A DNA stretch of 64,000 nucleotides, taken from contig CM049317.1 in the NCBI GenBank assembly GCA_026874595.1, forward strand, positions 63,525,118-63,589,117, written 5' to 3'. Of the stretch, positions 35,459-48,453 are shown piece by piece. The notes beneath the pieces are model-generated. The model did no database searches and was not told where the DNA came from. It saw nothing but the letters and a program-made list of their open reading frames with translations. The position numbers and the translations under genes are program-made. Within the stretch, counting starts at the first letter, position 1. Every line of letters begins with the position of its first letter. This DNA is from Sipunculus nudus (lineage: Eukaryota > Annelida > Sipuncula > Golfingiida > Sipunculidae).

Positions 35459-35711
35459 CAACAAGAAGAGACTGGTCCCCTTGCCCTAGAATATGTCGAT
35501 TCAGATACAAAAAGGGACAGGGAACCAATCTAAAACAACCCGACGCTACCCGACAGATAGCAACAAAATACAGTACAGATAGCCAATATAAATGCTTCTT
35601 AACCAACCTTGTATAACTTACACATATATAAGGAGAAGGACTTTTCATGTCTTTGGTCATCATATGTTTTGTTAACACATGAATGCACACTTTTTTTTCA
35701 AATATAAAATA

Positions 35712-36068
35712 CAGTGAAACCCCGAGCTGCGGACACCCCTCCGGGGCGGATACCCCACCTAACGGAACATTTTTGGGTCGACCGAGCGTTTGTTCTCTTT
35801 CAAGAACCTCCAGGGCGGATACTGTTCCAGTTAATTATAAGGCCTCATCTGAGGATAAAAATAAAACACAATCGGTTGCAATAAATTTTATTCACATAAA
35901 ACATATATGTAAGATCAAATATTAGATAAAAAAAATGAACGCGTTGCTTTAGTCGCATTCTTGGTCACCATCGGAACTCTTGGGCCAGACACCCTCTAGG
36001 GCGGATATCCCGCTAGAACGGACAAATCGTCCGGTCCCGTGACTGTCCGCCCCCGAGGGGTTTCACTG
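35712..36068. mobile_element. MITE of Tc1/mariner or pogo type with TA duplication
   Basis: CAGTGAAACCCCGAG starts at 35712, and its inverse, ending GGGGTTTCACTG, closes at 36068. Both are flanked by TA (35710-35711, 36069-36070). Inverted pairing continues inward through GCGGACA-type text. The 357-bp interior has no protein. It lies 250 bp past the stop codon of the EGF/DUF4430 gene and contains AATAAA at 35880-35885, which could serve as that gene's polyadenylation signal. Confidence 0.85.
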
Positions 36069-36070
36069 TA

Positions 36071-36595
36071 AATGGGATATTTGCTAATCTTTTATTGTCT
36101 AGATAATAACAATCAAGGATATATTGTTGATACAGGAAAGGCGCAGACAATTATTTAATTTGACTGAACTTATCAAAGTTTGTCACCTTTATGTCATGTA
36201 TACGTGATGAAAGCATATCAATAAAATTTCATAACATAAATTTTGGCTGAACTTATGTTTACTTTCAATGAAATACTATAAAACCAATAAGTGTTGCTGG
36301 TGAATTCGAGGAGAAAGGCATGTCACAGTATAATTATAATAAGGAAATAGTCTTGGGTGAAAGGAATAACTCCTGTATTCATTCAACAAGAAAAAAAAAA
36401 GATTTCCAGACATATATAGCAGATACGAATACTCACAAATTTATTACAAAAAATGATAAACTAGGGACCAATGCTCAGCGGACTTTGTCTATAACGATAT
36501 TTGTATGAGCTTTTTCCAAGTGTGGGCCGTGTGACCTTGACCCTTGACCAAAAGATCTGAGAACTTACTATCCTTGAACTTACAGCATTTTGATT

Positions 36596-36651
<56 letters not shown>

Positions 36652-39299
36652 GCGGATCCAGTGACCTTGTCATGTGACCAGGTAACCTAAAAATTTACAG
36701 ATGTCTTCCACTTTTTGGAAGACTAAATATGAAATGTGGAATGTATGAAAGGAAAAGTTTAATTTACAATGCATCCACAATCTTTTTACAGTTTTGGGTC
36801 CTGTGACCTTTACCTTTGACCTCAGGGCTCTGGAATCTACGCTCCCGAGGCTTATAAAGCTTCTAAAGAAGCAACTGATTTTCACGCTGCCAGCTTTGAC
36901 CGTTTATGATATATTAAGACACCAGATGGCGGTTCGTTGTCCGCTGAACAAAACGTGCGTATGATGTGAAAAGCAAACCAACCAGACGCCAATAAACAAA
37001 CACGCGACAGGCATCCTGGCTCCGCCGATAGCTGCGTTTCAGCGCCGTTTGAAGACAAGTTTACGTTCGAATTTTAATTGCTCCCTCTGCATTCTCGCAT
37101 CATCGACCGATTCGATTCTGACAGTATGACTGAGTTAGCGTAGCCAAGTGCCTGGTGTCTGCAGAACTGAAACCAGCCAGCGAGGTGTGCATGCAGCCTT
37201 TGTTGTTACGTTTCGTTTGAATTACAGCTCACCGACCGGGCATCCAAGGCTCTAAGTAAACCACGTCTGCGGCAATTCTCTCTGCGCATGTGGACTATTC
37301 ATACGGTTACCAGGGCAATGAGCTGTCACTCAAAACGAAATGAATAAACATGATTGGCTGCATGTATTTCTCGCTTGGCCGGGTCTTCCAGCACAAGGTC
37401 TCATCTGATTGGACAAAAATAGAGTGCTCCCTCTGGTGTAGCAATTCAGGATACGAGGTCATAACAAACAGCGCTTACCATATAGGAAGTATGCCTATAG
37501 TTAAAGCGCTGTGTAAAGAGCGTATCTGGAATCAAACTGGTTCTTACTTTAATTGTGGATTATAAACAAATCACGTTTGAAGCTAATCTGTCTATCCAAA
37601 CCAGAGTTATCGAAGATAGACTTAATTGTGAATGAAGGGGCCCTGTAAACTGAATTGTGACAGACAAAGAGATGACTTCCAGTCAGCTGAGTTAATAAAA
37701 CCAGTTGACAATTAACTCAGGTCTGCTAAAGAAAAATTACAAAAAAATAAGCAAACCAAGACTACATAATACATGCGTCGCACGTTTTTTTCCTCTGGCC
37801 TTAATAAATATGCGTTGGATTTGTCGATAATTTAATTCAGCTGAGGAACTTTGATAGTACATATTTATGAGTTTAATAGAAATCCAGAGATGTCGTCATT
37901 AAATATGCATGGACTTTGCTGGGAGTCGAACTTAGGCGAGATATTTTATTAGTTTTTATTTCTCTTTAGTCTCATGAAAATCCATTTTATTCCTGGTAAG
38001 GAATAACCTCATTAAAATGTGTGGTTTTGCTTAAAATTTAACTTTGGCGAGACAATCTACTGGTAAGTTGTTTTTGCGAGTTCCATGAAAATACACCCAG
38101 CCCATGTAAGTTTTCGTAGCGACACTAATAGTTAACAGACGGACAGACCGTGGGTATACCATAATACGTCCCGTCATAAAGCTACGTATTAAATAATTTG
38201 ATTGTCCAGAAAAATTATGTATATAAAAATCAAAATGATTATAAAAATGGTCACAGCCATTATGACCACGTCAGGGCTTTTAAATATTATTGGAATTTGA
38301 TAAAAACAGATATTTCCCGTAAGCTCCATATTTTCATATTGTTTTTACTTTGTTGTCACATCAAAGTCTTCTCGATTATCTAAAGATTGCGGAACGAAGA
38401 TAGTTTGATGAAAAGAAGAAATTATCCTTAATGTATCATTTGACCTCTGACCTCATTTAGTATGCACATATATTGAGAAGGACCGAATTAAAGCAAGAAA
38501 CTTTATTGGCTAATATTTGTAGCGAGTTTCATGAAAGTCGAGAAATTTAAAATTACGTGGCGATAACGAAAGGAATAACTATAAATCCATAGATTCCATT
38601 AGATTTATAAGGATAGGTAACAGGCATAATGTAAAATAAAAAAAATGAAATTAAGACAGTCAGCAGTTAGATAAATGCTAAAAATCATAAATTATAAGTT
38701 AACAAAAACTATTTGATGTTAAAACAAATAAAACTAGAAATTTTGCAATTTGAAATTAATCTTATGAACAAAAAAAAGTGAACAATACACTCTAGTTGTT
38801 TATATTATTGATGGCATTAGAAGTAGTGCTGGCCTGTCTTTTTTTATATTAGTCCCATGAAAGCAGCATGTGTGCTTGGATAAAAGGTTCTGAAGTATAC
38901 ATGAGCCTTACTAAATGATACTGTACTGTAGGATGTGCCAACACATTTGTTTTTGTCTCTTTGTGGTCTAGAATAACTCGCTATAAACCGGCTTAGTAGG
39001 GCCATTGTAAAATCAGTAAACTCAGTGATAATTTAAGCTATTAAACGATTGAGTATTTCATTTAAAAAATACTGAAAGATGTGGATACAATGAAGTGAAA
39101 ATTGACAAAAAAAGTAGACAGCGAATACCGGTAGAGAGAAACAGAAGGACGGAAAGGATAGTGACAGCGGTATTCTAAGAGAGGAGTCCGCGTGTCTGTT
39201 TAAGAGAACAAATAAATATGTGTACAGTTAAACTCAACATTGTAGTTGCAGTAAAGGGAGTTAAGCAGAGATGGTAGAGAGGTGAGAGATGTACATACA
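36071..39299. other. Non-coding stretch with simple repeats
   Basis: (TA)n lies at 36599-36648, flanked by GTGACCTTGACC-type text. The part at about 36890-37570 is less AT-rich than its surroundings and open in one frame at 37350-37565, but I recognise no family. The rest is AT-rich. Confidence 0.45.
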
Positions 39300-39301
39300 T
39301 A

Positions 39302-40353
39302 CACTCAAAAAACAGATTGGTTGAATCAACCAAAGAATTGGTTGAATCCAACCAATTTAATTGGTCAAAATATGTCTAAAAAATTTATTGTTTAAAACAA
39401 CCAATTTATTTTGGTCGTAATCAAACAAGAGGTATTGGTCAAATCAACCTATATATTGGTCAGAGCAACAAACACTGCTGATCATTTAAACCAACAAAAT
39501 TGGTCAGTTTGACCAAAATAATTTGGTTATTCTCAACCAATGTACTTTGGTTGAGGTCAACAAAAACAAATTGGTTAAATCAAATAATAAATTGGTCACA
39601 TGAACCAATTCGAATTAGTCAGACTACTGGACACATTTATGTGTGCACTGCTACTTTCAGTGCCCTTTTTAGTTGTTTTATTCTTCAGATGGATTGTTAG
39701 TCTTCTTGTAAGTCATTCTTCAGTCTCGGGTTGCTCTGGTGTGGGTTTCAAGAGGAAACGCAAATTCCGCCCAGGTCTTGGACTCGAACCTGTGACCGCT
39801 CGCATACAAGTCAGACGTTTGCCCTCAGCCAGTGAAGCTTGCATCTCTTGTGTCTGATTTAAAGCACTTTTATGTCTGGTGTTAAAACTGACAAATCGGT
39901 TTGGTCAGTGCTTGACCTATCAGTTGGTAAAATCACCAATATGTTGATAAGATCAACCAATGTTTAACTCAACCAAGAAAACTGTTTAAATATATGCAAC
40001 CAAACGGTCGACCAATCAATATTGGTCTAAATGACCAATGAGTTTGGTTACAAGTTGGTTGAAATTACCAATTTGTTGGTTAAATCAACCAATATCATCT
40101 CAACCAACCAAATTGGTCATATATGTGTGCTAAAGTAACCAATATTTTAGTTGTCAATTGACCAATATATTGGTTAAACCTTCATACAGTATTTTATTCT
40201 GTTAACCAATAAAAATTGGTCAAAACAACCAACTGGTTTGGTTAGTACTTTAACAATGCATTGGTTAAGATAAACAATATCTTGGTTAAAACAACCAAAA
40301 CTGGCTTAACCAATTAAATTGGTTATATATTTAACCAATCTGTTTTTTTAGTG
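39302..40353. mobile_element. 1.05-kb TIR element made of AACCAA/TTGGTT palindromes
   Basis: CACTCAAAAAACAGATTGG at 39302 is mirrored by CCAATCTGTTTTTTTAGTG ending at 40353, with TA on both outer sides. The interior (39311-39620 and 39890-40345) is an array of short alternating TTGGTT...AACCAA blocks every 20-30 bp, separated by variable AT-rich spacers. A unique block at about 39625-39890 interrupts the array. There is no open frame of note, so it is non-autonomous if mobile. Confidence 0.75.
39760..39850 (-). repeat. tRNA-like (SINE-type) insertion inside the palindrome element
   Basis: On the minus strand TGGCTGAGGGCAAACG, A-box-like, precedes GGTTCGAGTCC, a B box, at tRNA-like spacing. 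Together with flanking unique text this probably marks a SINE nested in the array at 39625-39890. Confidence 0.45.
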
Positions 40354-40468
40354 TATATGTGTACAAGTGGAACGTATACAAGATGAATAACTCAGATTAA
40401 AATAAAAATAAGCTTTTATAATTTAGTTGTATGAGAATATATAGAAACCGTCCAGGAAATGTTACTCT

Positions 40469-40744
40469 CTAATGCAGATGGTACAGGTCAAAGAAGGGAC
40501 ATCGAGCGAAAGGTGCAGGTGGCTCTTTTGGTATAGGGACATATCGGCCGCCGTTGATATCGGCCGCAAGCCTCGAACCGGCCATGTAGGCCGCCAGCAT
40601 CCAGCGGTGGGCAATTTCGGCCGCCAGCTCAAGTGATCCACAGACCGGGAGTATGTTAAATGACGCTGTCTGATAAACCATGTCGGTCGTTATGTAACCG
40701 GAGAGCACAGTTTCGGCCGCCGGGCCATTCATCACTAAGTGCAC
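40469..40744 (-). other. GC-rich island with a 91-codon open frame, unrecognised
   Basis: This block is clearly richer in G+C than its surroundings and repeats CGGCCGCC-type text about four times. The minus strand is open for 91 codons (MNGPAAETVLSGYITT...ELAAEIAHRWMLAAYMAG...). I recognise no domain. It may be a fragment of a mobile element or a captured gene. Confidence 0.35.
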
Positions 40745-41710
40745 AAGCCACAGTATTTTATTGTTTTGTAGTTTTCCCTATATATTACTGAGATTATGCC
40801 CTGACTATTTTTAGATGTATATAGTTTCTCCAAGATTTCAGCAAGATACAATGGTGTTTTTAAGATACTGAGATGATTTTTAGGATAGCAGAAAACGTCA
40901 ACCTACACATTTTTTATTTTCATTATTTTTATCAAATGTGTATATAGGCTTAATTATAGCCTGTTTGATTCTGTTTGAGGGAGCGTTTTATTGTAAGAAA
41001 ATATATTTTAAAAAAAGAAAGATAATGAGGAGAATAATAAAATATATATATTGAGATTAAAGAAATAAAAAGAAAAGGAAATACAACCTGTTAAAACAGT
41101 AATGTATATAGTAGAATGAAAAGAAAGATTGTTAGGGGCCACTGCCGTATCAGCCAGCATGGAGGAAATAAGGGTAGAAAATGGTAGAAAAGGTAGAAAA
41201 TTATATGTATATGTATAACTTGTAAAAAAAGAAATTAATAGCAAAAAGAAATGCCTGACTACGGTTAAGAAGACACCGAAATACATCAATGAACGTAACC
41301 AAAATTCATAAGAAAGGGCTATTGATATTAGGTGATCGAATATATTGAAAAGAAATAAAACGTATGTATATCTATATAATGAGAGTCATAGATGAACCCC
41401 TGCTTATATTGTTAAAAAAAAAAGAAAATTTAGATAAAAAATATCTAGAATACAGAAATATAAAAATTAGAATCGAAAGAAATGGGGGCTTGCGCCCCCA
41501 CAAACCCGCTACCCCTCCCCCCCCCCCCTTTAGAACTGTGTGTGACGTAAGCATACTTTGTGCATACGGGGCTACACGAGAGAGAGACATTAACAGTCAC
41601 AAAACATGTTGTCACATGTTATCATTTGGTCATGTTGACGACAGACTTTCCAGTACCTATAGCGTTGATACTAAATTACTGCGAACGAGGAAGACCTGCA
41701 AGTTTGAATA
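40745..41710. other. Non-coding stretch
   Basis: It is purine-rich around 40990-41300, with a small G/C hairpin at about 41484-41530 (GGGGGCTTGCGCCCCC then a C run). No gene was found. Confidence 0.5.
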
Positions 41711-41712
41711 TA

Positions 41713-42841
41713 CAGTCGTGACTTGACATACCGACCCTTAACAATCCGGAAACCTTGCGATCCGAAGGTAATTTGCAATAAACGAACGGGACCCATTGAA
41801 ATTAGCCTTGACAAACCGACAGCCTTGGATTCCGACTCCGACATGACATTTCCAAACACAAACAAGGGTACCGACGTATTTTCTGACTTTACAATCCGAC
41901 CGGAATATTGTCCTTTGATGTCAGTCGGGCTCGTGCACACAGCACTCTGATCAATTAGGCGTGAAATGCAGCGATGCGTATTGTTCTAACTGTACACGAG
42001 AACCAATTATTGAGTCAATATGGCTCACTAATTAAGTCAGTTTACATCCGTATGTGGCACACATGAACCTCTCGGTGTGTGGAATACGCGGAGGTGGAGA
42101 ACGGTGTCGGGGGCCTTTTCCAGGCACGCAACAGCGCGGACCACGTGACCGCGGAGCGATACCTCGTATTAGACAACATGGAGCCCACGGAAGCAATGCC
42201 GACGGCCGCTGATATTGTGTGAATGGTCAAAGAAGATGGGGGCGACAGTGACAGCGAGTCTGAGGGAGAAGATGGTCCTCCTAAAACAGTAACTCTCAGA
42301 GACACGATTGGGGGAATGGAAACAGGGCTACGATATATTGAGGAGTAGGGCTTCGCTGCAGGGGACGTTGATGCCGACCGCTTAGAAAAGTCCATGAAAA
42401 TGAAAAAATAAAAGAGCAAGATACCAGACAGATATGCTTGCATTCTTTTGACGCACATGAACTTAGTAGATCAACCGCTGGTTCATATATATATACATTT
42501 AGTTTATGTTTGTTCAGAAATATAAGCATATCTCATAATTGTAGAATCTGCATAGGTCGTCAATCTTGACGAGCGTAGTATATATAGACACGTATATAAT
42601 AAATAAAAACAGTACTCCATGACAGATGATTTTATTTTCTAATTCACATTAATCATAACAATATCATATACGCAGTTTATTATAACAAAATACTTAATGA
42701 ATTTTAACAAGTCCTCCAAACATTTAGGTCACATTGTATCTTTACCCTCCGTCACCTTTATTGATTTGACAGTCCGACAGCCTTGCAATCCGAAGTAAAT
42801 TAGCGTATTACATTTAGTGTCGGATTATCAAGTCACGACTG
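41713..42841. mobile_element. Internally deleted pogo/Tigger-type DNA transposon
   Basis: TACAGTCGTGACTTGA (with TA at 41711-41712) and TCAAGTCACGACTGTA (with TA at 42842-42843) form terminal inverted repeats with TA target duplications. Subterminal text CCTTGCGATCCGAAGGTAA at the left resembles CCTTGCAATCCGAAGTAAA at the right, but in direct, not inverted, orientation. The 1.1-kb body keeps only the end of a transposase gene, consistent with an internal deletion derivative. Confidence 0.85.
42067..42411 (+). pseudogene. C-terminal remnant of a pogo/Tigger-like transposase
   Basis: One frame reads VENGVGGLFQARNSADHV, then an acidic stretch EDGGDSDSESEGEDGP and TLRDTIGGMETGLRYIE, ending in a lysine-rich tail. 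This resembles the C-terminus of Tigger/CENP-B-like (DDE_1) transposases. In-frame stops TGA 42220 and TAG 42346 interrupt it, and the DNA-binding and catalytic regions are absent. Its position between matching TIRs fixes its origin. Confidence 0.7.
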
Positions 42842-42843
42842 TA

Positions 42844-45800
42844 CTCGTTATTGATTAATTTATGTACTATTGAACCACGGAAGTATGACTCCATGTGTAT
42901 CGTATGACCGGTTCCGGCGGCAGGCTAAAGCCCGGTCTCTATAGTTGTACCCTGCAGGGACTTTTGTTCACTTGATCCAAGTATTCGTCCTGTATTAGCT
43001 TTAGTATGTATCTTAGCTTGATTATTGAACTGTTTGAAAGTCCCGCCAAACAGACTCTCATTCGCGTCCTTGACATAGCAAAAGGTGACACGGAAAATGT
43101 CTGCCGATGCACTACTAGTGACTAGTAGGCCTATGGGTATGCGAGATTTGTTTGATCGTTGAAAACTAGTTTTATTTTCATCTCCCAAATGGTATAAACC
43201 GCGATAAGTAATACCATCCTCGCCGCTTTATTCTCCCTGGATGCCCATATATTCCTTGACCGTAGTTCCTGTGTAAACAAGCGGGTTCCAATTAGGCCCC
43301 GCTCAGCTAGCACGCAATCTGTTCGCACGCGGGTCCCGGGTTTCGGGTACCCAGCCCACCTTGACACTCGGCCAAGCTCCGCCTATTAAATCCAGGGAAC
43401 ATGGTGTTTGACAGCTCGCTCTTGTGAAACGACAAACTTTCATCGTTTTAAGTCATTTTTAAAAGCAAAATAGTCAACAATTCCATGATATTATGGCATG
43501 GTTTGATAAGAACTACCGTCTTGTTCAAATTCATGTGACTGTCAACATGTTGTTGTGATTAGTTACGTCTGTAGAACGAATGATCTCTACGAATGTGGGT
43601 TTTGGCAATTTTCTCAACACTTCATTTCACTTGCTCTAGAGCTTTATTTCTCAGTAACTACTCTTTCGAAACATACCATCTTTGACATATGTACTTGTTA
43701 AAATGTCAACTAAAAAGCATTTTTTTTTATTTGACGCCTAAACTTATTTGGAGGGAGTTTATTCAGGAAAATGTAAAAATTGAAATGATTTGTGGCGGGT
43801 TTCAAATTAAATACTCTTTAAAACTTCACTAACAAAACAAAAAACGCCTGGGGATTTTTTTTCTAAATGTTCAATTAATATATCATATATTCTGTATCTG
43901 CTTTAGATGTGCTAGGATAAACTTTTTTTATTTATATCTAATTTAAATTTAAGTGCTTATAAAGTCATCGCAGGATTTACTTCTGAAATAATATTAGGTC
44001 GAGGGAGCCACGAAGGGGGTTAAGTCAAAAGGGTCCCTCCATGCTAGTTCCATTCAGTACCAATATAAACATCAGGTGTCTTGATAATAACCATATAAAG
44101 TCCGCATTCAGTTTAATATTTTGGGAGTAGCATGGAACTACTATAAACGACAGTAGGAAATTTACCCCCCCCCCCCATACTCTTACATCAACCGACAGAA
44201 TTAACTTGTTGTCGTCCATCTATATACGATTTAAATAAAGGAGTACATAATAATACTATCAAATCGATTGTGCAAGCTTTGTTGTTGAAATCGCAATGCT
44301 TCAACTGAATAAAAGATTTACCCCCCCCCCCCCCCCCATATTGTCAGCGATATAAAACCACGATCTCGTACCAAGATAACATATGAGTAGATAAATTGTA
44401 CATTTAATAATTATAATTAAGAAGCAGACTTTATACGCTTTTCGGAGCAAATTCTTTCCACATAATTCCCTGCAATTTGTTGAGAAAAGGGTGGACGAGA
44501 TCAACGCCATTTAAATGAAAGAACATCGAACGAATATCTTCCACTTTGCACAGACTGCATTTCTGAGACTGATTTTCGGAAAATTTATCTACAGTGTTTA
44601 GCATTTCCGACATAATTAGACTCCTGGAAAGTCCAATAATGCATTTTTTTTCAGAAGATGATCGCAAAAAGTATTTATGAAGAATTAAGGCAAAAACGTT
44701 CAATCAAATTTAGATATATATAATTCTGCTACTTTCGTTAAGAGATATTATGGATTTTGAGTACCCATTTTCTCATTGTACCATAATTAATATGCAGGTT
44801 TGCACCATTTCCCACAAAATTACACTCCTTGAACGTCTAATATACAAAGATATAATATCTTTGCTTCCACTTTGCTTAAGCTTTGCTCATTCTTAGCTTC
44901 CCTCTAAATCATCACAGAAATGAAGCATTTCCTAGAAATACCAAAAATTCCCCATATGAACGCCGACTAGTTCCTGGCTATACAATGGTGCCTGTCAGTA
45001 ATCATGAATCTAAAATTTAAGGGCAAAATCGTTCAATCAAAATCGCAAATGTATCATTCTACTACTTTCTAAAAGGAGCATTAGGGATTTGGGGACCAAT
45101 TTTCTCATTATCTGCAGATCTGACAGTAACCTGTCACCCCCGAAAGGTGCCTGCTGATGATAAGCGTTATTAAAGATACAAACGTTTCATTGGAAAAACG
45201 GAACTGTAAAAAGTTAACTCCTTTGGAGGCTACTATTGGTGTATATCCCTGATAGGTGTCTGCTGATGGTATGTGTAAGTAGGGATACAACAGCTGTATT
45301 AAAAAAACACCTTTAATCAGTTAACTCCTTTGGAAAGTAATATTGACGTACACACCTAAGGTGCCTGCGGAATATATGCTTTGATATGTGTAATATATTT
45401 CTGGGGTGTGTACATCGGAAAGAGACGCTGCTGTTTTAAGGCGGAAAAGTCTATATAGGGTTCAACTTAGATGCTGAGGAAAACAAATGTTATGCAATAA
45501 TTGTTCATTTTTTTCCAGTTTGACCCTTTAAATGACAGTGAGAATGTTAATTGGACTCTTTTCTTAGTTTCAATAAAAGCGTTATACAGGAGACAGACTC
45601 TCTATAGATACCAAAAAGACTATAATGGTCCATTTGATTGACAAGTTATACGCTTCAGCACATATGACTGTGTACTCGCTTTGGAGCACATTCCTGCTGT
45701 GTATAACTTGACTGAAATTATTATGAACAGATTTCCCGCGAAAAAATTCGGATTTATCATGTATGATTTATTTGTTAGATACGGAACTGCATGATTACAT

Positions 45801-47380
45801 TAAGACCATCCGTTAAAATTGCGTTTAATTAATCTGAATTAACTTGTTAATTTTACAAGTAAAGCTAGAAACCTTTCTAAGTGGTAGATGAAGTATATAT
45901 GCTTACACATATATTTTTATCTGTATGATTGTAAAGCCCAAAACCTAAAAAACACGGTTGTAATATCTGGTAAGAATCAGTGCACTTATTTATCTCATCA
46001 TCTGGACCAATCTGCAGGCCTTACAGGAACTTGACAGCCATACCCCCAAGTTCCTTTTAAAAAAATTACATTTTAGGGAACCCAGAAAGGAAACTGTTGG
46101 TTTTGTCGAGTTGCGGGCGCTAGAATGGCGACATATGTTTTTATTGTGTCACGGTCTTACTGACAAACCCCCTTAAGTAAAACATGACTTGATCCATGGA
46201 TCATATTTATGTGGGTGCCTGAAGAGCGCATGCGGAGTGTGGTGGCGTTATTCCTTGGGCACTGGAATGCAAGGTTGTTGGCTTCGAGTCCCGTTCAGCC
46301 AACCGTCGGGACTCAGATTACTTGTCAAAGTCTTAACCCCAAACTAGCACCTTGATGAAACAATGAGTATGATTGAACATATAAATGTTATATGTAGTTA
46401 AGGTTTTTATCAATCGAATAGACTGAGGCAGATCAGGAAATACACTTTGTGTAGGTTGGTATATGCGTTTGTGACATCATAGTTCGATAATGGAAAATCC
46501 ATGTTTTTTTCAAATTACCAGAAAAGCAAATAAGCAAATTACAGCTATGGCAAAACACAGCGGCTAATCTGATTTTGGCTAAAAATAAACTTAATAGTGA
46601 AAAGAGTGTCCAAAGGTGGCTACCGAAAAGTGAGCGATCAAAATTTAAGATTTGATTTTAAGGATGTTAAAATTAAATAAACTGTGATTCAGTAGCGTTT
46701 CCAGGTGTTTTTTTTTTTTTTGCATCATAACAACTGTAAATTTCGTCTACCGTTTAAGGGGTAGGGGAAAATAAAATAACCATAACTCAATAACATTTAA
46801 ACCTAGAACAACAAAGTGCCCATCAAATTGTAGCATAAAGTATGCTCGCTCAGATGAGGGTAATTATGCAAATAAGGTCAGTAATTAGGTCAGCAGGCCT
46901 TAAAAGGTTATGAGATTATCCCTTTTGTCAAAATCTAGAAACGGACCACTCAATGTTTCTCTGTATGGAGAACTTCGGTGAAAAAAATGAATTTATCGCC
47001 TGGTTTGATTTATATCACATATTTTGAAAGTATTGTTTCACACATGGTGCTATATTGAGGATTTTGTGAGATAAGCCATGTTAGGTATAGGGGTAATTAA
47101 AATGACCTAGAAAAGCCATGTTAGTTGATTTGCAAGCTAAAATTAAAAGTTAAAGTGTATGTTATAGAACAATATTTTGTTTTCCTTCCAGTTAAAATGA
47201 TATATAAGATATTCAATTATTGTGTCAGTATTTGGATCAGTAGGGGTCAAACGGCCAAGAAATGTTCGCTTCCAAGCCGATTTAAGAACCGGTGACACAT
47301 GTTTTTGCAAAGTGTAGTACAGGTAAACCACTGTGAAATTATTACAAGTTGGTTGAGATAACACAGAGTGAATATCCACC
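42844..47380. other. AT-rich stretch without a gene, with two small tandem arrays
   Basis: Diverged duplicates of about 330 bp share TTCAATCAAA...TTCTGCTACTTTC...TTTTCTCATT (44699-44790 and 45029-45110). Next to them, three units of about 105-110 bp share AGGTGCCTGCTGATG (about 45145, 45254, 45358). C runs occur at about 44165-44177 and 44322-44338. A tRNA-like B box (GGCTTCGAGTCCC) occurs near 46280. A GC-rich patch at 43290-43380 is unexplained. Confidence 0.5.
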
Positions 47381-47383
47381 AGA

Positions 47384-48110
47384 ATGATTCTAAAAATGAT
47401 ATTGAATGGTTTTGGTTCAGAAGAAGTTGGGATCATTGAATTGCGGAAAAAAAGGTATATTTATGTAGGTAGGTGTAAGTATCAAGGTGTAAATTTTCAA
47501 TCTTGTCTTTCGTTTATAAAAGATACAGGATATGTTGAATTTAGCTCTGAAAGAGTTAAACTCTTGAAGTTTTATGGGGAAAAAAACTCGCCTTTGGACA
47601 GAATTAAACAAAAAAAAATGATAACCTACAAATATAAGTAGAAAGGCTAGAGACTGGAATCAGAAATTGAAAATGAGTTACATACGGGAGACATAGATCT
47701 CGTAGGAACTGAAGTGGCCATCATCAAGTCAGACTTGGCAACAATCTAGAAAGCCGGCTCTTGCAAACATCTTGAACACCTAGTTGAATATTTAGAAAAT
47801 AAAGAGAAATGCAAAAACATTAAGCTACTCAGCCTCCCAGAAATCTACGGGGAAATCATGACTAGCCGCAAACCCAGAGTGACATCCGTTTTAAAATATA
47901 TAAACAAAAATCTGGATCTCTACCACGTATGCAATAAGTACCGTCTCAAACCAACAAAAACATAAGGCATCAGGTCAAGTTCAATGTCACGGCCAAAGCG
48001 ACACGGACAGAGGAACCCCTGTGCTGATCACTCTGTTTGATGAATAGGAAGCTTAACATCAGAGACGTGAAACAGAGAACCGATATCTTACAAAAGAGGT
48101 GAATGCAGAG
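47384..48110 (+). pseudogene. Probable LINE ORF1 relic (L1/Tx1-like)
   Basis: An open frame to 47641 reads GVNFQSCLSFIKDTGYVEF...LLKFYGEKNSPLDRIKQKK. Past several breaks, about 47770-47860 reads HLEHLVEYLENKEKCKNIKL followed by LSLPEIYGE. The pattern 'EN..R..NI...LPE' marks the RNA-binding ORF1 protein of L1/Tx1-type LINEs. Stops and frame changes are frequent, so it is not functional. It is not obviously linked to the ORF2 fragment at 54529-55614, which is on the other strand. Confidence 0.45.
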
Positions 48111-48453
48111 TAATAGATTATATTTGGGAATTATGTTACGGTCCTCATTCACATCACAGATCAGAATCAATGGACAGCAACAAGTTCAGACACGTGTCCT
48201 CACAGTTAAAATGTAAAAATAAGACGTTATATGTGCTATATAGGTGCTCTTTTCATAAGAAACATGGCATTATATACATTATGTAGAACAACAAACACTA
48301 ATATCAGATAAACACATGAAAATGGCTAATTTAAGTCTCTGGAATGTTCTGTTACACAAATACATATCTACCGGAAGCGAAAACTAGAAGTCCATCCCAA
48401 TTCGGTTATCTCAAGATGTTCCTTGTAATTAAAAAAAAACTCCAGTTCAATGT

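Noticed and set aside
41364-42529. Overlapping open frames on both strands around the pogo/Tigger element
   Set aside because: The minus-strand frames here are the complement of the transposase remnant and its TIRs; only the plus-strand reading at 42067-42411 looks like a protein family.
47143-47436. 97-codon minus-strand open frame
   Set aside because: It overlaps the start of the LINE ORF1-like plus-strand reading and has no recognisable features of its own.
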